Assembly: GCA_039519185.1 (NCBI GenBank)
Contig: CM076846.1
Location: 186,729,068-186,793,067, forward strand
Direction of reading: 5' to 3'
DNA: 64,000 nucleotides
Source: Astragalus membranaceus
Taxonomy: Eukaryota > Streptophyta > Magnoliopsida > Fabales > Fabaceae
The first letter of the stretch is position 1, and the number at the start of each line of letters is the position of its first letter. The translations under genes were made by a program, and so were the position numbers. Below, piece by piece: positions 53,797 to 64,000 of the stretch. The notes under the pieces were generated by a model that saw nothing but the letters and a program-made list of their open reading frames with translations, did not search any database and was not told the origin of the DNA.

Positions 53797-54572
53797 GATC
53801 TTAACGAACTCGTTTCTATACTCCGTTATATCCCTACGGGTTTGTTTTGTCCTCGCCAGATCTTAAAAGCTGCAGAAATGGGGGACGAAATGTCAGGACA
53901 AAGAAAATCGCAAATGGGTCCGCGAGCAAGTCGGAACCCGACCTGGCGACCCCCACTCTGAGCGAACAAAAGAAAAAACTAGGAAGGGCCCAAAACACTA
54001 ATACAATTAGGAAACGAAAACTAACCTCGAAACAAATGCAGATGAGAAGCTTGGATCTCTTTGTCGACCTCAAAATCAAAACGCCTTGTACACCTCGCTC
54101 AAATGGAAACCTCGACGCCTCAAGATCGGTGATCAGAGCAGAAAGAGTTACGCAGCAACAAATGAATGGAAGTAACCCCCTATTTATAGTCGGCCAGGAA
54201 AATCGTGGGTTGGGTCTGGAAGTCGAATCAACATGTCCAATCGAAGCCCAAAAGTCAGGCACTAAAAAACAAAAACATCATCATTAGCCGCCATCGGTAT
54301 ACGCGCCGTGTCAAAAACATTTAATGTCTGGCACTGATACTGAGGCGTTGGACCCCTTGGCTCAGTTAGAAAGCTCGGAACATCTCATTTGAAGCTTGGC
54401 ACATCGTATGATCGACAACGAGAGCTACCATCAGGCCAAGATCACCCTCGGTAAATTTCAAGATCGATTAAAGCTCGGTACATCTTAAGTCCCTCAAAAA
54501 GAAAGCTCGGTGCATCTTCAACTCCTCAAAAAGAAGGCTACCGTCAAGCCAAGATCGCCCCTTAGGCGACCA
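53797..54572. other. Tat 3' internal region upstream of the antisense ORF
   Basis: No supported sense gene. It holds the possible leader and promoter of the antisense ORF. Near 54380-54570 there are repeated AAGCTCGG(T/A)(A/G)CATCTT words and two copies of a GCTACC(A/G)TCA(G/A)GCCAAGATC segment before the polypurine tract. Confidence 0.5.
54180..54189 (-). promoter_or_regulatory. TATA box for antisense transcription in Tat
   Basis: CTATAAATAG on the minus strand, about 390 bp upstream of the antisense ATG at 53796. It is consistent with a dedicated promoter; no transcript evidence is available. Confidence 0.5.
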
Positions 54573-54585
54573 AACTTGGGGGGCC
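54573..54585 (+). other. Tat polypurine tract
   Basis: AACTTGGGGGGCC lies directly before the 3' LTR start at 54588. Confidence 0.8.
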
Positions 54586-54587
54586 AC

Positions 54588-54960
54588 TGTTATGGTAACT
54601 AGTAAAAGGCCTCAACTGATATTTACACCCCCTATAAGGCCCAATAACCAAACCAGCCCATATCCATAAAATCTAGTCCAGTTAATCAACGACACAGATA
54701 CCTCTGTAAGATCTAACGGCTCAGGGTCGACAAAACAAACATCACAAAACTCTATAAATACCACACTCAATGCTCATAAATGTAAACAATTTCTAATACA
54801 AAACACTGACTCACTCAGATACCGACTTTAGCATCGGAGTGTCATTGCAGGTACAACATCGCCATCTCAAAGATCGAACATCGACATCCCAAGGTCGAAC
54901 GTCGCGGATCAAGGACCACTCCTACCAACTGTTTCAAGATCGGAAGCACGGTACAAAACA
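54588..54960 (+). repeat. 3' LTR of the Tat element
   Basis: 373 bp, matching 114-487 with about ten substitutions and one missing A. GCTTC follows at 54961-54965. Confidence 0.93.
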
Positions 54961-55058
54961 GCTTCCATACGATCTTTGAAAATTCCTCTACAATTAATGG
55001 CCCATGAAAACCTTTAACTTCACCATCAGTATTATATTTGCTCCAGTTACAAGGAGGA
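54961..55058 (-). pseudogene. RNase H-like relic, N-terminal-side half
   Basis: The minus strand reads N-W-S-K-Y-N-T-D-G-E-V-K-G, close to the W-x-K-x-N-T-D-G-A start of plant LINE-type RNase H domains, and continues to the Tat target site. Its partner is at 1-113. It is short and decayed. Confidence 0.45.
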
Positions 55059-56213
55059 TGAGCTCAAATGACTTCTTTAATCTTCTAAGCCTTGTTAGTC
55101 TTACTAGTGATGAAAAAAGCTTTGAGGATTACAACATATCTTGTATCGAGGAAGACATGCAACAAGGGCTAAGCATCCCTAAAAGGGCGATACTAATATT
55201 TTAGTACATTTAGCAGTAATCCCTAAAATTTTACTTGCACTTGGAAAAGAAAAAATTGAGTAACTAATAAGAGTACATTTAGTACGTTAACTAAAAGTAA
55301 CTTCAACGTACTTATATTTGTAACATGAATAAATAGTTGTTTTTGCTTGAATACGAAAATAGGGGGAGTACAGTTTTTTCTTCTCAACCTAACGCATACT
55401 GTTGAAGAGCATTTTTCGTTTCTGCTATTGGGATCAAGATCAACCAAGGGCGCCTATGCTTTTATTTCGTTTTTTGAAAATAAAATAGAAGACAAACTGA
55501 AAAGTAGAATTGAGTATAACACCACCAATTTAGAGTATATTTGTTTTAGTTTTTAGGCTAATTTTGCGTTAGTCAAACTTGAGTTTGACAGAAGCTGCCT
55601 CTCACATGCTTATTTGTTCCAACCTTGGGACGATATATTTTGTTACTGTTGCGGCCAAATAAAGCCAAAACAAGCCATCACCTAACTAAGCCTATGTTTG
55701 GATAGCTTAAAATGAACGGAGCAAAGCAGAATGGAATTGAACAGAACAGAGTGGAGTGGGGGAGGGGGGGAGGAACAAAAGCCTCGTTCCATTGTTTGGG
55801 TACTTTACTATAGAGTGAAACAAAATTCACATTGCATTGTTTGGAAAGTGAATGGAATGGAATGAGTCATAATTTTGAGATTTCATCTTTACTCTTATTT
55901 TAAAAATACCATCATATAGAATTTATTTAATAAAATGAATGAAAAACTCAATAATGAATTCTTATACAAGATATGGCTAAGTTTTGGTATTTACTTTTTA
56001 TTTATATTTAAAAAAGTTATAATTGACATTAGTGAACTTATGTACCAAATCTCAACTTAAGATGAAATAAAAAATAAGAGCAGGAAGAAGTATTACGACA
56101 TCGCATTACGTAGTGTTTAAAAAATAGCATTGGTTGCTAATATTAGAACCGTTGCTCACAAAAAAGTTAATATTAAATCCATTATTTTATTTTTGAAAAT
56201 TGAGGAGGTAAAT
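55059..56213. other. Intergenic DNA, no gene seen
   Basis: AT-rich, with short open frames only (such as 55223-55447) and no domains. Near 55690-55870 there are GAATGGAA-type repeats and a purine-rich run. I see no further supported element. Confidence 0.4.
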
Positions 56214-56229
56214 GAACGTTCTTGTAGTT

Positions 56230-56310
56230 TTTTATTTCGATAAGAGAAATTGTATTAAACAGGAGTACTAAAGGTACTCCAATCCAATACAAGAGATAAT
56301 GATGATTATT
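56230..56310 (-). mobile_element. Short LINE tail insertion (81 bp)
   Basis: It is flanked by 16-bp near-identical repeats at 56214-56229 and 56311-56326 (GAACGTTCTTGTAGTT versus GAATGTTCTTGTAGTT). The minus-strand end reads TCTCTTATCGAAATAAAAAA, a typical LINE 3' end. It is a severely 5'-truncated copy, not from the LINE at 6619-36990, whose end differs. Confidence 0.7.
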
Positions 56311-56457
56311 GAATGTTCTTGTAGTTAGATGAATCAAAAAGAAAAAAAAACATAATTATATATTTATATATTATATATTTATATATGATAGTAACAACTC
56401 ACTACATAAAAGGAAAAAATACATTAGAAGTGTTTGACGTCAATAATCAATATAAAA

Positions 56458-56747
56458 AAGAAGAGTCATAAGAAATCGAGCGTCTCACATTAAGCGTGTG
56501 TTTGGTTGCACGTTTGCAACCCAAACGCACGTTTGCAACCCAAACGCACGTCCGTGGGGTGTTTCGCCGCGGAAAAATCACGGTGGCTCCGAAGCTACAA
56601 ATTGGAGCATTGCCTTCACCGTGGTTTTGCCGTGGTTCTGCCGTGGTTTTTGTGTTGCCGCGCGGCAATCCTACCGCCCATCCAATACAGAGCAAGAAGT
56701 TTCTTTCAGCTTTTTTGTGGGACGCTCGATTTCTTATGACTCTTCTT
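56458..56747. mobile_element. Fold-back/MITE-like element with 27-bp terminal inverted repeats
   Basis: The arms 56458-56484 and 56721-56747 are perfect inverted repeats, starting AAGAAGAGTCATAAG and ending GACTCTTCTT. The 290-bp unit also holds two direct copies of CACGTTTGCAACCCAAACG (near 56511-56552) and a CCGTGGTT(T/C)TG repeat. No target duplication is evident, so a MITE, a non-mobile fold-back or a small inverted duplication are all possible. Confidence 0.6.
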
Positions 56748-56930
56748 TCAGCTTAATATTTACAATATTAATTTTGTATAATATGAAGGTAGTACATGTC
56801 CAGTAATAAAGAGCAAGAAATTTCTTGCGTTTTGAGCACCTAAGAAGATATTCAATGGAAATGTAGTACAAATAATTATAATTAATTGAAAAAAACATTT
56901 GATATAATCTATACAATTAGATAGTCAAGC

Positions 56931-56936
56931 TTTATT
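56931..56936 (-). terminator. Possible polyadenylation signal of the formin gene
   Basis: AATAAA on the minus strand, about 480 bp past the formin stop codon. It is inferred from position only. Confidence 0.3.
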
Positions 56937-57419
56937 ACAGATGCGCAATTAGTATTGCTAGCGGAGAGAACTAAGCCTGAGGGGGAGGGAAAATAATAAC
57001 GAATGCCCTGTTTCCTGGGATAAACTTACAATCATACAGTTTCTGAGCGGGGAGGGAAGATATATACAAGTTGACTGGCAAATAACACAACTTGAAACTC
57101 CACCATATCTGTTATAATCCACAGTTATTAAATAAAATAACTATTTTGACGTAGCAAGATGACAACCAGGGAAAACAAAAACAGAATGTACAACCAACTG
57201 AGAGAACTACGGGTCAAACTTCAAAGAGTTACCTCAGCTTTGCAGTGTAATGCAGTTCCTCGTCTCGGTATTCAATGTCAACTACTCCTATGTGTGCTAC
57301 TATACATGCTCCTCAAAATCACCAAATACCAGAACCGTTTTTTGTTCGGTAAAATTCCTAGCCATGCTAGAATATATACTGATTCTCATTTCTCGAAGCT
57401 AGTACCGTCTAATGATTAC

Positions 57420-60400
57420 TTATTTGACATTGCCAGTCCTGATTGCTGTAGGTACTATCCTTTCTGATTCACATTTCTTTTTCTCACTTTCTGCTGTTTT
57501 CTTCATTTCAAGCTCTAGCTGCTTGCAGTTTTCTTCATGGGCTTTGTGGAACATTCTAGTAAAGTTGAGCAAAGTTGTGACAACTGCAGAAAATCCAAAA
57601 TAATAACAAGAATTAGTTGTATAGAAGAACGAGCAGAGAAAATAATTGTGCTTGTTCCTCAACCGAACAGCACAGTAATAGGCTTCCATTTTAGTATGTC
57701 TAACACAGATTACCAACGCAAAAGTCAAGCAAATGCAAGAGGGGAGGAAGTGCACTTGTGATTTCTCCCCATTGGAGGAATTACAGTACAATCAACAAAG
57801 TGACAATTTCCTTAGTCCAACATGGAACTGGCAAAAGAAACCTTGCTAGAAATTGACATTGCGGAGGAAGATTAGTTTTAAAGCATTACATATCCAATAT
57901 TAATGAAATCTCAGCAAATTAATAGGCTTAAAGAATTTGAGTACAAAATGAAACTAATAATTTTTTATTTCAAAAAGAAAATCCAATCAATAGTTGGGAA
58001 GTCACAAATAGACGTAGGTCATAAAAATATTGACATTGAAATCCTGAACATTCATATATGTGCAGCCTAGAAGAAGTGAAAAATTCATGGACCTGCTTGG
58101 TATTTGGAAAGTACAAACTTTATTTGAGTATTACAGCAACAACTAAAAATCCTTTTCTAATCAAGTAGGATTAATGTGCCTCAAGTGGTTGAACTGGGAC
58201 ATGTGAAAGTGAAAGAAGGTCGGTTCAAATCCAGGCTACTAACATAACTCACTAACAACTAACATTTGCCTAAAAAAAACATAGTAGTAGGACTAACTTT
58301 AGTAGAGTGCAAAGCTAAGAATATCAAAGCATAAACCAAGCAACCAGCTACCAAAAACGAATGTTAAGTTTAAAAAAATCGCACACCTTGCTCAAATGGA
58401 CAACGAGCTGGATCTTCACCAAAATAAAGAATCAATGCATCGACGTTCCTACCCTGTAAATACAGACTTTAAGTAAAGCATAGCCTTTATATGGTTTTAA
58501 AAGCTCTAAATATATCATAGAGGACCTACCACGCCAGAATATAGTGAAGCCAATGAACGGACTTCAGCTTCAGCTGAGCAGAGGAATCCTTTCAATTTCT
58601 GGAGGGAAAAGAAAAGAAGTAAAAGACTGACAGTGTTTGAGTCTAATTATATGAAATCAGGATCTTTTAGCCAACAGAAAATGTATGCATATTTTCAATA
58701 TCCTCCTAGTGTCAGAACATATAAAATCTCATATTAGACCAATCACAGACAAGCCTGAACCTCATTGTCTGCCTACACAGAATAGGAACGAAAAAAGAAA
58801 ATAGTTTTTTTTTTCATAGACATGTTTGCAAACCCAATTGGCTCCAATTAGTACGGATATATAAAAGATTGACAAATAATTGCAGCATTTTTTTTTTAAA
58901 TCTAAAACATGAAGAAGTAAAATTGATTTAGGGTAATTTATGAATAAAAAAAGAGGAACATGAAGAAAGGGAAGAAGAAAACGAGTTGGCGAATAAACAA
59001 GTTCAAACTTTTAATAGACTTATAGAAGTAAAAGGGATGATGACTTCACCTTACGGAAAGTTTCTGATATAGGACCATCATTTTCAGAAGTTGATAATTC
59101 CGATACAACTTTCTCTAATCCTTTGTTTATAGCTTGCATCTCCTCTGCCAGAAACTTCAATTGGATCTGGATCAAATTATTCCAGTCAGTGTTAATGAAT
59201 ATAAAATGGCTATGAATATAATGACTTGATGAGCATTGGAGAAGTCCACAACCTTTGCTGCTGGCTCTAGGTTACCAAGATCCTTAGAGAAGTCTAAAAC
59301 TTCTGGCAATTTGTCAGCTAACACCTATGTGCAAGCATAATATCAGATTGATGCATTAATGATGCAAAATTATCCAAATGCAAGTACAAGAAAAGTTATC
59401 CAGAATATTACTCCGACTTAATATTAGAATTTATGCCATAGAACAGAACAAACTCATGATCAATAAAAAATGGGAAAGAAAAAAATGAAAACAAGGAGTA
59501 AAGAGTGACATGTACCTTACAAAGATAGTGCATGAGAGTCATCTTGTTGTTCCGTGCGCGCGTCTCAGTGAGTTTAAGAAGGCTATCTAGTCTGAATCCA
59601 ATAGCTGAACCTATACAAAGATTGAAGTATTGACATATCTCAACTTTCAGACTAAACTCCAAAGATAGTGGCAAATGCAATGTGCTACACCATGAGTTCA
59701 CAAATTTTGGTTATTGGAAACACATGAAATTTTTAAAAAGGAATGAGCAAATAACATCGGTTTTAAGCCAAAACAATATTATGAAAAAATGAAGTGAAAT
59801 GTGAATTATTCAGTTCTGGGCGTCTACACTTGAAAAGAAGACACACAATTGAACTTGTTCATCACCATCGGGATTTTGCAATCCACAGTTTCTATTCAAA
59901 TATTGTAAAGTTGGTCTTCAAAACTTTTCAAATTCTTGCATAACAACCCACTTTTCGATTCCCCGAATTTTTTCATCTCCAATTATCAAGAGTAAAAAAG
60001 TAGAATAATATCCTACTAATTGTAAGTTCAAACTTTTCAGCATAAAACATACGCAGCAGGGGGGGGGGGGGGGGGACAAAACACATCGCCAAGAGTTAGT
60101 ATAATTATATTGATTATGTTTGGGGTATACAAAATTCTACTCATCTATTTTAGTCTAGTTTTTCTCTGAACTGGTCTTAATTGGTTAGGGGTGAAATCAG
60201 TAATTGATTTAGCAATAATATTGATGAACATGATGTTCCCAATATCAAAATGACTGATAGAGAAGAATATTAAGGAAAATATTTATATCTGAATTCAGAA
60301 AATAATATGTATTAAGGAATAATGAAAGGTTCACATCACAAATGGAAAGGAAAAAAAAAATTAAGTAGCAAAAGGGAAAGGAAAAGAAGGTGGTATGCTT

Positions 60401-63400
60401 TTTTTGGTGAGCAAAAAAGGTGGTATGTTATATTTGCATATACAAGATCGCAAACTATAAAAAAATAAGAAACAAGTGTAGCAGGCAAGGAAGCTATAAA
60501 TCATGACATGTTCTAAAAAATGTGATACTTTCATTTGCCATTACCATTCATGCTGCATCTATCTACTTATATATACAGTTGTTTCAACATACCCCGGGCA
60601 GTTCCTTGATTCAAAGCATTTCCTAGAGAGAGTATTGTCTGCATAATTCTTTTTAATTTGACAGAATTTCTGATCTGAAAAAGAAAAAATATGATCGCAG
60701 CATCCAAAATGTCATATCTCATTAAAAACAAAAAAAATAAAAAATAGGAAATCAAATTTCTCAAATGCTATTTCAGTAGAAGAAAGATATCATGCCTCGT
60801 CTGAAGCAGAATTGACAACATTCAAGCTATTTCTAAGCTCAGAAACCTACATAAAAATATTAACAGGATCAGACCAGAAATCAACCATTGTTTTTTTCTA
60901 CCGAGGATGCTGGTAAGTGGAAATCTTTCAACCTGGGAGTGGAACTGAATCTTGAATGAAAAAACTCTGAGCTTGGATTCTACCTGTGGCACTTTCATCA
61001 ACTCCATGAAGAACTGTGATAAAAAAATTATGAGGTTTTAACTCATGATTATGCCAGAGAAAGTAGACAATCTCCACCACCGAAGATAACAGTTACATCT
61101 TCATAAGAAATGCTGAAGTTTGAATATCCATACATCTCTCGACCTAGCAGAAGAGATATAAAATCTCTAATCCAAAAATCATAAAACCTTGTATACCTGT
61201 TCACATCTCCCTAACTTCTCCTTTTCCCCATTATAACTCTGCCAGAATAAATACATTAAAATATTGTAAGAAAGAAGAGACTCATCCTGTTAAGGCATTT
61301 CAACACAGCATAACTATTAACCACCAGTATCTACTAACCTTGATTACTTCCATTTCCTCTTTTGTTGGGCAAAACTTAATGAGGTTCTCAACCTGATCAG
61401 TGTCCAGCGCTGACTCTTCCAGTGCTAGCACTGAGCTCTGAATTTTTGGAAAGAAGCCATTAATTATGAATAAAAATCCATACCATCATCTACCAAGTCA
61501 AATATATGATTCCACTTCATGAACTGGCGGAAAAAGAAGAGAATGGAAATAGGTACTACGCAGCAGGACAAGTCCCAGATTATTCTAGTCAACTATAGCA
61601 CACCAGACCAAACACAGAAATATGTTGATGACAGTTGCAAATGTAGTTTATATAATTAGAGGGTAGAGTTATTCCATGTTGTCCAGAACAATTTTCCAAT
61701 CAAAGCATAGTTTTCCTATTAAATAGCACTCCACGTGCTTTTTTTTTAAAAAAATAGTCCGTTTTGTTTGCTACTTTGTCAGAGATAATAAATGTAATAT
61801 CAAACCTACCATTAAATCATGCAACGGCACCTTCACTTTGGAAAGCATGATTTCACAATTGTATGCTCGCCTATGCTCAATCTGCAAGGAGTGGTAATAG
61901 TAGTGAGATGATAAAAAATAATCTATTTATTATACAGATAAACACTCGTTACTTCACACACTAGACTAACTCTCATAATTCTGTAATATGAATAAGGGAA
62001 CAAAATACCAGACACTACTAGTTTCAAGATGGTTTGTATAGCAGTATCATCCTTAAACTTTTTTAATTACTTTGTGCACATCAATTTCGATACTTCACTT
62101 GTCATCAGAAAGAGTTTCCATCAATTACAAGCTAACTGATTACTAATGACAAAACTTACAACTTTAAGGTTATACGGCACTATGATAAACAATAACCACT
62201 GGTTATAATTACTAGGAACAATAGCAATTAATAGATATAGTTCCTATTTCCTAGTAATTCTTTTCTAGCATTTTCCTATAATATTCAGATATAAACAACT
62301 AGATTATTAAATTACCAGTTGCACTTTATCAGATTTCAGCCCAACTGAGCTTTGGACATTTGACTTCTTGGCAGGGCCTGAACCCGGGCCTGCTGCTGCG
62401 AAGAGACTCTCAAGCTCGGACATATCAATCTCTGGGGCTCTGCATTAAGATAGCAAGGAGGTTACACACGTGAATACCAGGACAATCTGTCCCAGAAATT
62501 GGAACACCAAATCAATCAACATTACTTGGATACTTCGCCAGATTTTTGTGTCTCATCCCACAAACTTCCTTGCACTGCTCTAGATAGTTTCATCCAGTGC
62601 AACGGTTTCAACTTTTTGGTGTTATTCTTTGATCCAATCGTACGTGATAGAATTCGTCCCTTTGAGCCTGTGGGTGAACTAGATCTCAGTCCTGTTGTGC
62701 CTGAGAGATTATTTCCATCACTGCCCACAGAAAGAGACCCTGGAAAAGCATTAGCTGGTTTTAGAACTCCTTTACCAAAGGGAATAGGAGGTGGTGGAGC
62801 AGCTGGTGCGACAGGTGGAGACTTTTGCAATGAAGTATTAGATTGACTAGAAGAAAATGCTGAAGTTGGAAGTGGCGGTGGTACTGGTACTGGTGGTGGT
62901 GGTGGTGCTATAGCAGAACTTGCAGCTTCCCTTGAAAGATGCGGTGGTGGAGGAGGTGGTGGGGGATTAAACCTAACAGGTTGCTCATCTTTTAGAGGAG
63001 GTGGGGGAGGAGGAGGAGGAGGTGGGGGTCTGACTCTAACACGTGGCTCTTCATTCATAGGAGAAGGAAGAGAAACAGCAGAAGCGGAAGCAGCAACACG
63101 AGGAGGAGGAGGAGGAGGTGGTGGTGGTGGTGGAGGTCCAACTTCAACTTGTAGTTCCTTCTTTGGAGGAGGAGGTGGGGGTGGAGGTCCAGCTCTAACT
63201 ACTTTGTGATCTTTTAATGGTGGGGTAGGAGGGGGAGGGGGAGTTGGAGGTTGTAAAGGGGAAGACTCATCAAGTCTTGTTTTGACAGGTGGAATCTCAT
63301 TCATAAGTGTCTTGGAAGAAAGTGAAGGGGATGACTGAATTGAAGAACCTTCTGAAACTGGAGTATGGGAAATAGTGTCAGCTGGTGATTTATCGTGAAA

Positions 63401-64000
63401 AGAAGATAACAATTGGGTTATTTGTGATCGACTTATTTGTGATTGACATCCTGATTGCGAAGGCAAAATAATGTAAGGAGGTGATTCTGTATGGGGGGGA
63501 GGAGAATCATGAACATCTTTACCACGACAAGTTGAGGGAGGCCGCATAGGAGGCGTTCGAGGGGAAAAAGAAGAATCCACAGAACCAGATGAACTGGGTG
63601 TTTCTTCACAGATGATGTCAGATGTACTATCCTGCTGTGGAATAGCATCTACCTTGCTTGTCTTATCCTCTTTTCTACTCATATCGTGATTTGGGGATTG
63701 CTTAGTAGAGGGCAAAGACTGCATCACTTCATGTGAATTTCCCTGAGGCATTTTAGGACCTGTTTCATGCAATGAAGTGCCAGATTCCAGAAACTGATCA
63801 GAAACTTTATCCAACTTGTCGTTTGTGATAGCTGATGAAGCACTTATCTGGTGGAGCACATTGAGTGCAGCGTCTGCCTTGGGGTTCATCCAATCCACAT
63901 GGCTAAAGATTTCTTGAACCCTGGCAAATGCCTCTATCGGCAGTCCTTCCTTCTCCTCAAAGCATAATTTACCATCCGCAATAACTGCTGCAGCAGCATC
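57420..64000 (-). CDS. Class II formin (PTEN-C2 end, FH1, FH2), partial at window edge
   Basis: Actin-nucleating formin, open to the window end. Exons: 64000-62526, 62439-62316, 61881-61810, 61437-61339, 61238-61197, 61013-60933, 60846-60796, 60674-60593, 59610-59516, 59324-59253, 59166-59050, 58598-58530, 58453-58387, 58  3-base-complete last exon 57583-57420. All phases join without a stop. The first exon begins with the PTEN-C2 end (G-L-P-I-E-A-F-A-R-V-Q-E-I-F). A Ser-rich linker and FH1 with many poly-Pro blocks follow, then the FH2 start L-K-P-L-H-W-M-K-L. FH2 includes L-G-N-A-L-N-Q-G-T-A-R-G and T-R-A-R-N-N-K-M-T-L-M-H-Y. The nearest relatives I recall are the Arabidopsis FH13/FH14/FH18/FH20 group. 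The protein acts in the cytoplasm on actin and, in some members, microtubules. The tail after FH2 is short. One intron is GC-AG. Confidence 0.92.
58175..58285 (+). mobile_element. tRNA-derived SINE in a formin intron
   Basis: A 111-bp unit has an A-box-like TGCCTCAAGTGG near its start, a B box GGTTCAAATCC at 58222-58232 and an A-rich end. It is flanked by 11-bp repeats AGTAGGATTAA (58164-58174) and AGTAGGACTAA (58286-58296). It lies antisense to the formin gene, inside the intron between exons 58453-58387 and 57583-57420. Confidence 0.75.
60059..60075. repeat. Poly-G run in a formin intron
   Basis: Seventeen G's in a row (poly-C in the transcript). It is a likely length-variable site and a sequencing trouble spot. 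Confidence 0.85.
60794..60795 (-). other. GC splice donor of a formin intron
   Basis: On the minus strand the exon ends GACGAG and the intron starts GCATGA. The matching acceptor, TTTTTCAG, is followed by ATCAGAAATTC at 60674. The joined reading agrees with the FH2 family, and continuing through the donor would give a stop at once. Confidence 0.8.

Larger units (their letters stand above)
114..54960 (+). mobile_element. Outermost Ty3/gypsy Tat-lineage LTR retrotransposon, split by nested insertions
   Basis: Two direct repeats starting TGTTATGGTAACTAG (114-487 and 54588-54960) are flanked by the same 5 bp, GCTTC, at 109-113 and 54961-54965. They have a tRNA-type primer site inside the left LTR and a purine tract before the right one, so the whole 54.8 kb is one insertion enlarged by others. 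Its own parts are gag (550-2145), protease-RT-RNase H (37268-39600), an antisense ORF (53116-53796) and the 3' untranslated end. The archaeal-type RNase H start (V-D-G-S-S-N, then G-S-G-A-G) and the antisense ORF before the 3' LTR fit the Tat group. By eye I count about ten substitutions between the LTRs (near 2.7%), so it is much older than the Athila inside it. Integrase is missing. Confidence 0.9.

Noticed and set aside
53439..53961. Plus-strand frames opposite the Tat antisense ORF
   Set aside because: They are shadows of the minus-strand ORF, with no similarity to Tat integrase or other domains.
57159..57467. Plus-strand 102-codon frame near the formin end
   Set aside because: It overlaps the formin terminal exon and 3' region on the opposite strand and shows no domain.
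58175..58285. Functional tRNA gene
   Set aside because: A- and B-box-like motifs are present, but there is no cloverleaf of the right length; flanking target repeats and the A-rich tail indicate a SINE.

Overview
The window is plant nuclear DNA. It holds a multi-exon class II formin gene, plant-type LTR retrotransposon lineages (Tat, Athila, Ty1/copia and probably Ogre and Tekay), a plant L1 LINE and a tRNA-derived SINE. A eudicot is likely and a legume plausible, because of the Ogre-like LTR and the general style of the elements. I cannot name the species. No bacterial-type gene, CRISPR array or rRNA/tRNA gene is present.

About 86% of the window (114-54960) is one old Ty3/gypsy Tat-lineage retrotransposon. 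Its LTRs are 374 and 373 bp, flanked by the target duplication GCTTC at 109-113 and 54961-54965, and it has been blown open by later insertions. Left nest: a non-autonomous Athila-like element (2146-37267, minus strand) sits between Tat gag and protease. Its 5' LTR is split by a plant L1 LINE (6619-36990, 17-bp target duplication). The LINE RNase H domain is in turn split by a very young autonomous Athila element (7251-30793, target duplication ACTTG) with three LTRs and two internal regions. Right nest: an Ogre-like LTR (about 39595-53110) replaces the end of Tat RNase H and the integrase. It contains a deleted Ty1/copia element (43069-49321, target duplication GTATT) and a 2.7-kb Tekay-like solo LTR (50291-53000, target duplication GTAAC).

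The Athila element is the only mobile unit that still looks functional. Copy B (19766-29307) keeps an uninterrupted gag-protease-RT-RNase H-integrase polyprotein of 1786 residues and two extra ORFs in the env position. Copy A differs by a few bases and carries an amber codon before its integrase. Copies of a 17-bp palindrome (AGACGTTRTAACGTCTG) are scattered through its LTRs, untranslated regions and coding sequence. They often occur as pairs about 18-26 bp apart and read in frame as D-V-T-T-S. I regard this as the best candidate for an undescribed system: an element-specific binding-site array, possibly read by one of the element's own extra proteins. One of those proteins has an N-terminus resembling the histone H3 tail.

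To the right of the nest (54961-57400) are a degenerate RNase H relic into which the Tat element inserted, a short LINE tail and a fold-back element. From 57420 to the window end, on the minus strand, lies a class II formin gene: the end of its PTEN-C2 domain, a proline-rich FH1 and a complete FH2 over 14 exons. One of its introns appears to be GC-AG and another carries a SINE.
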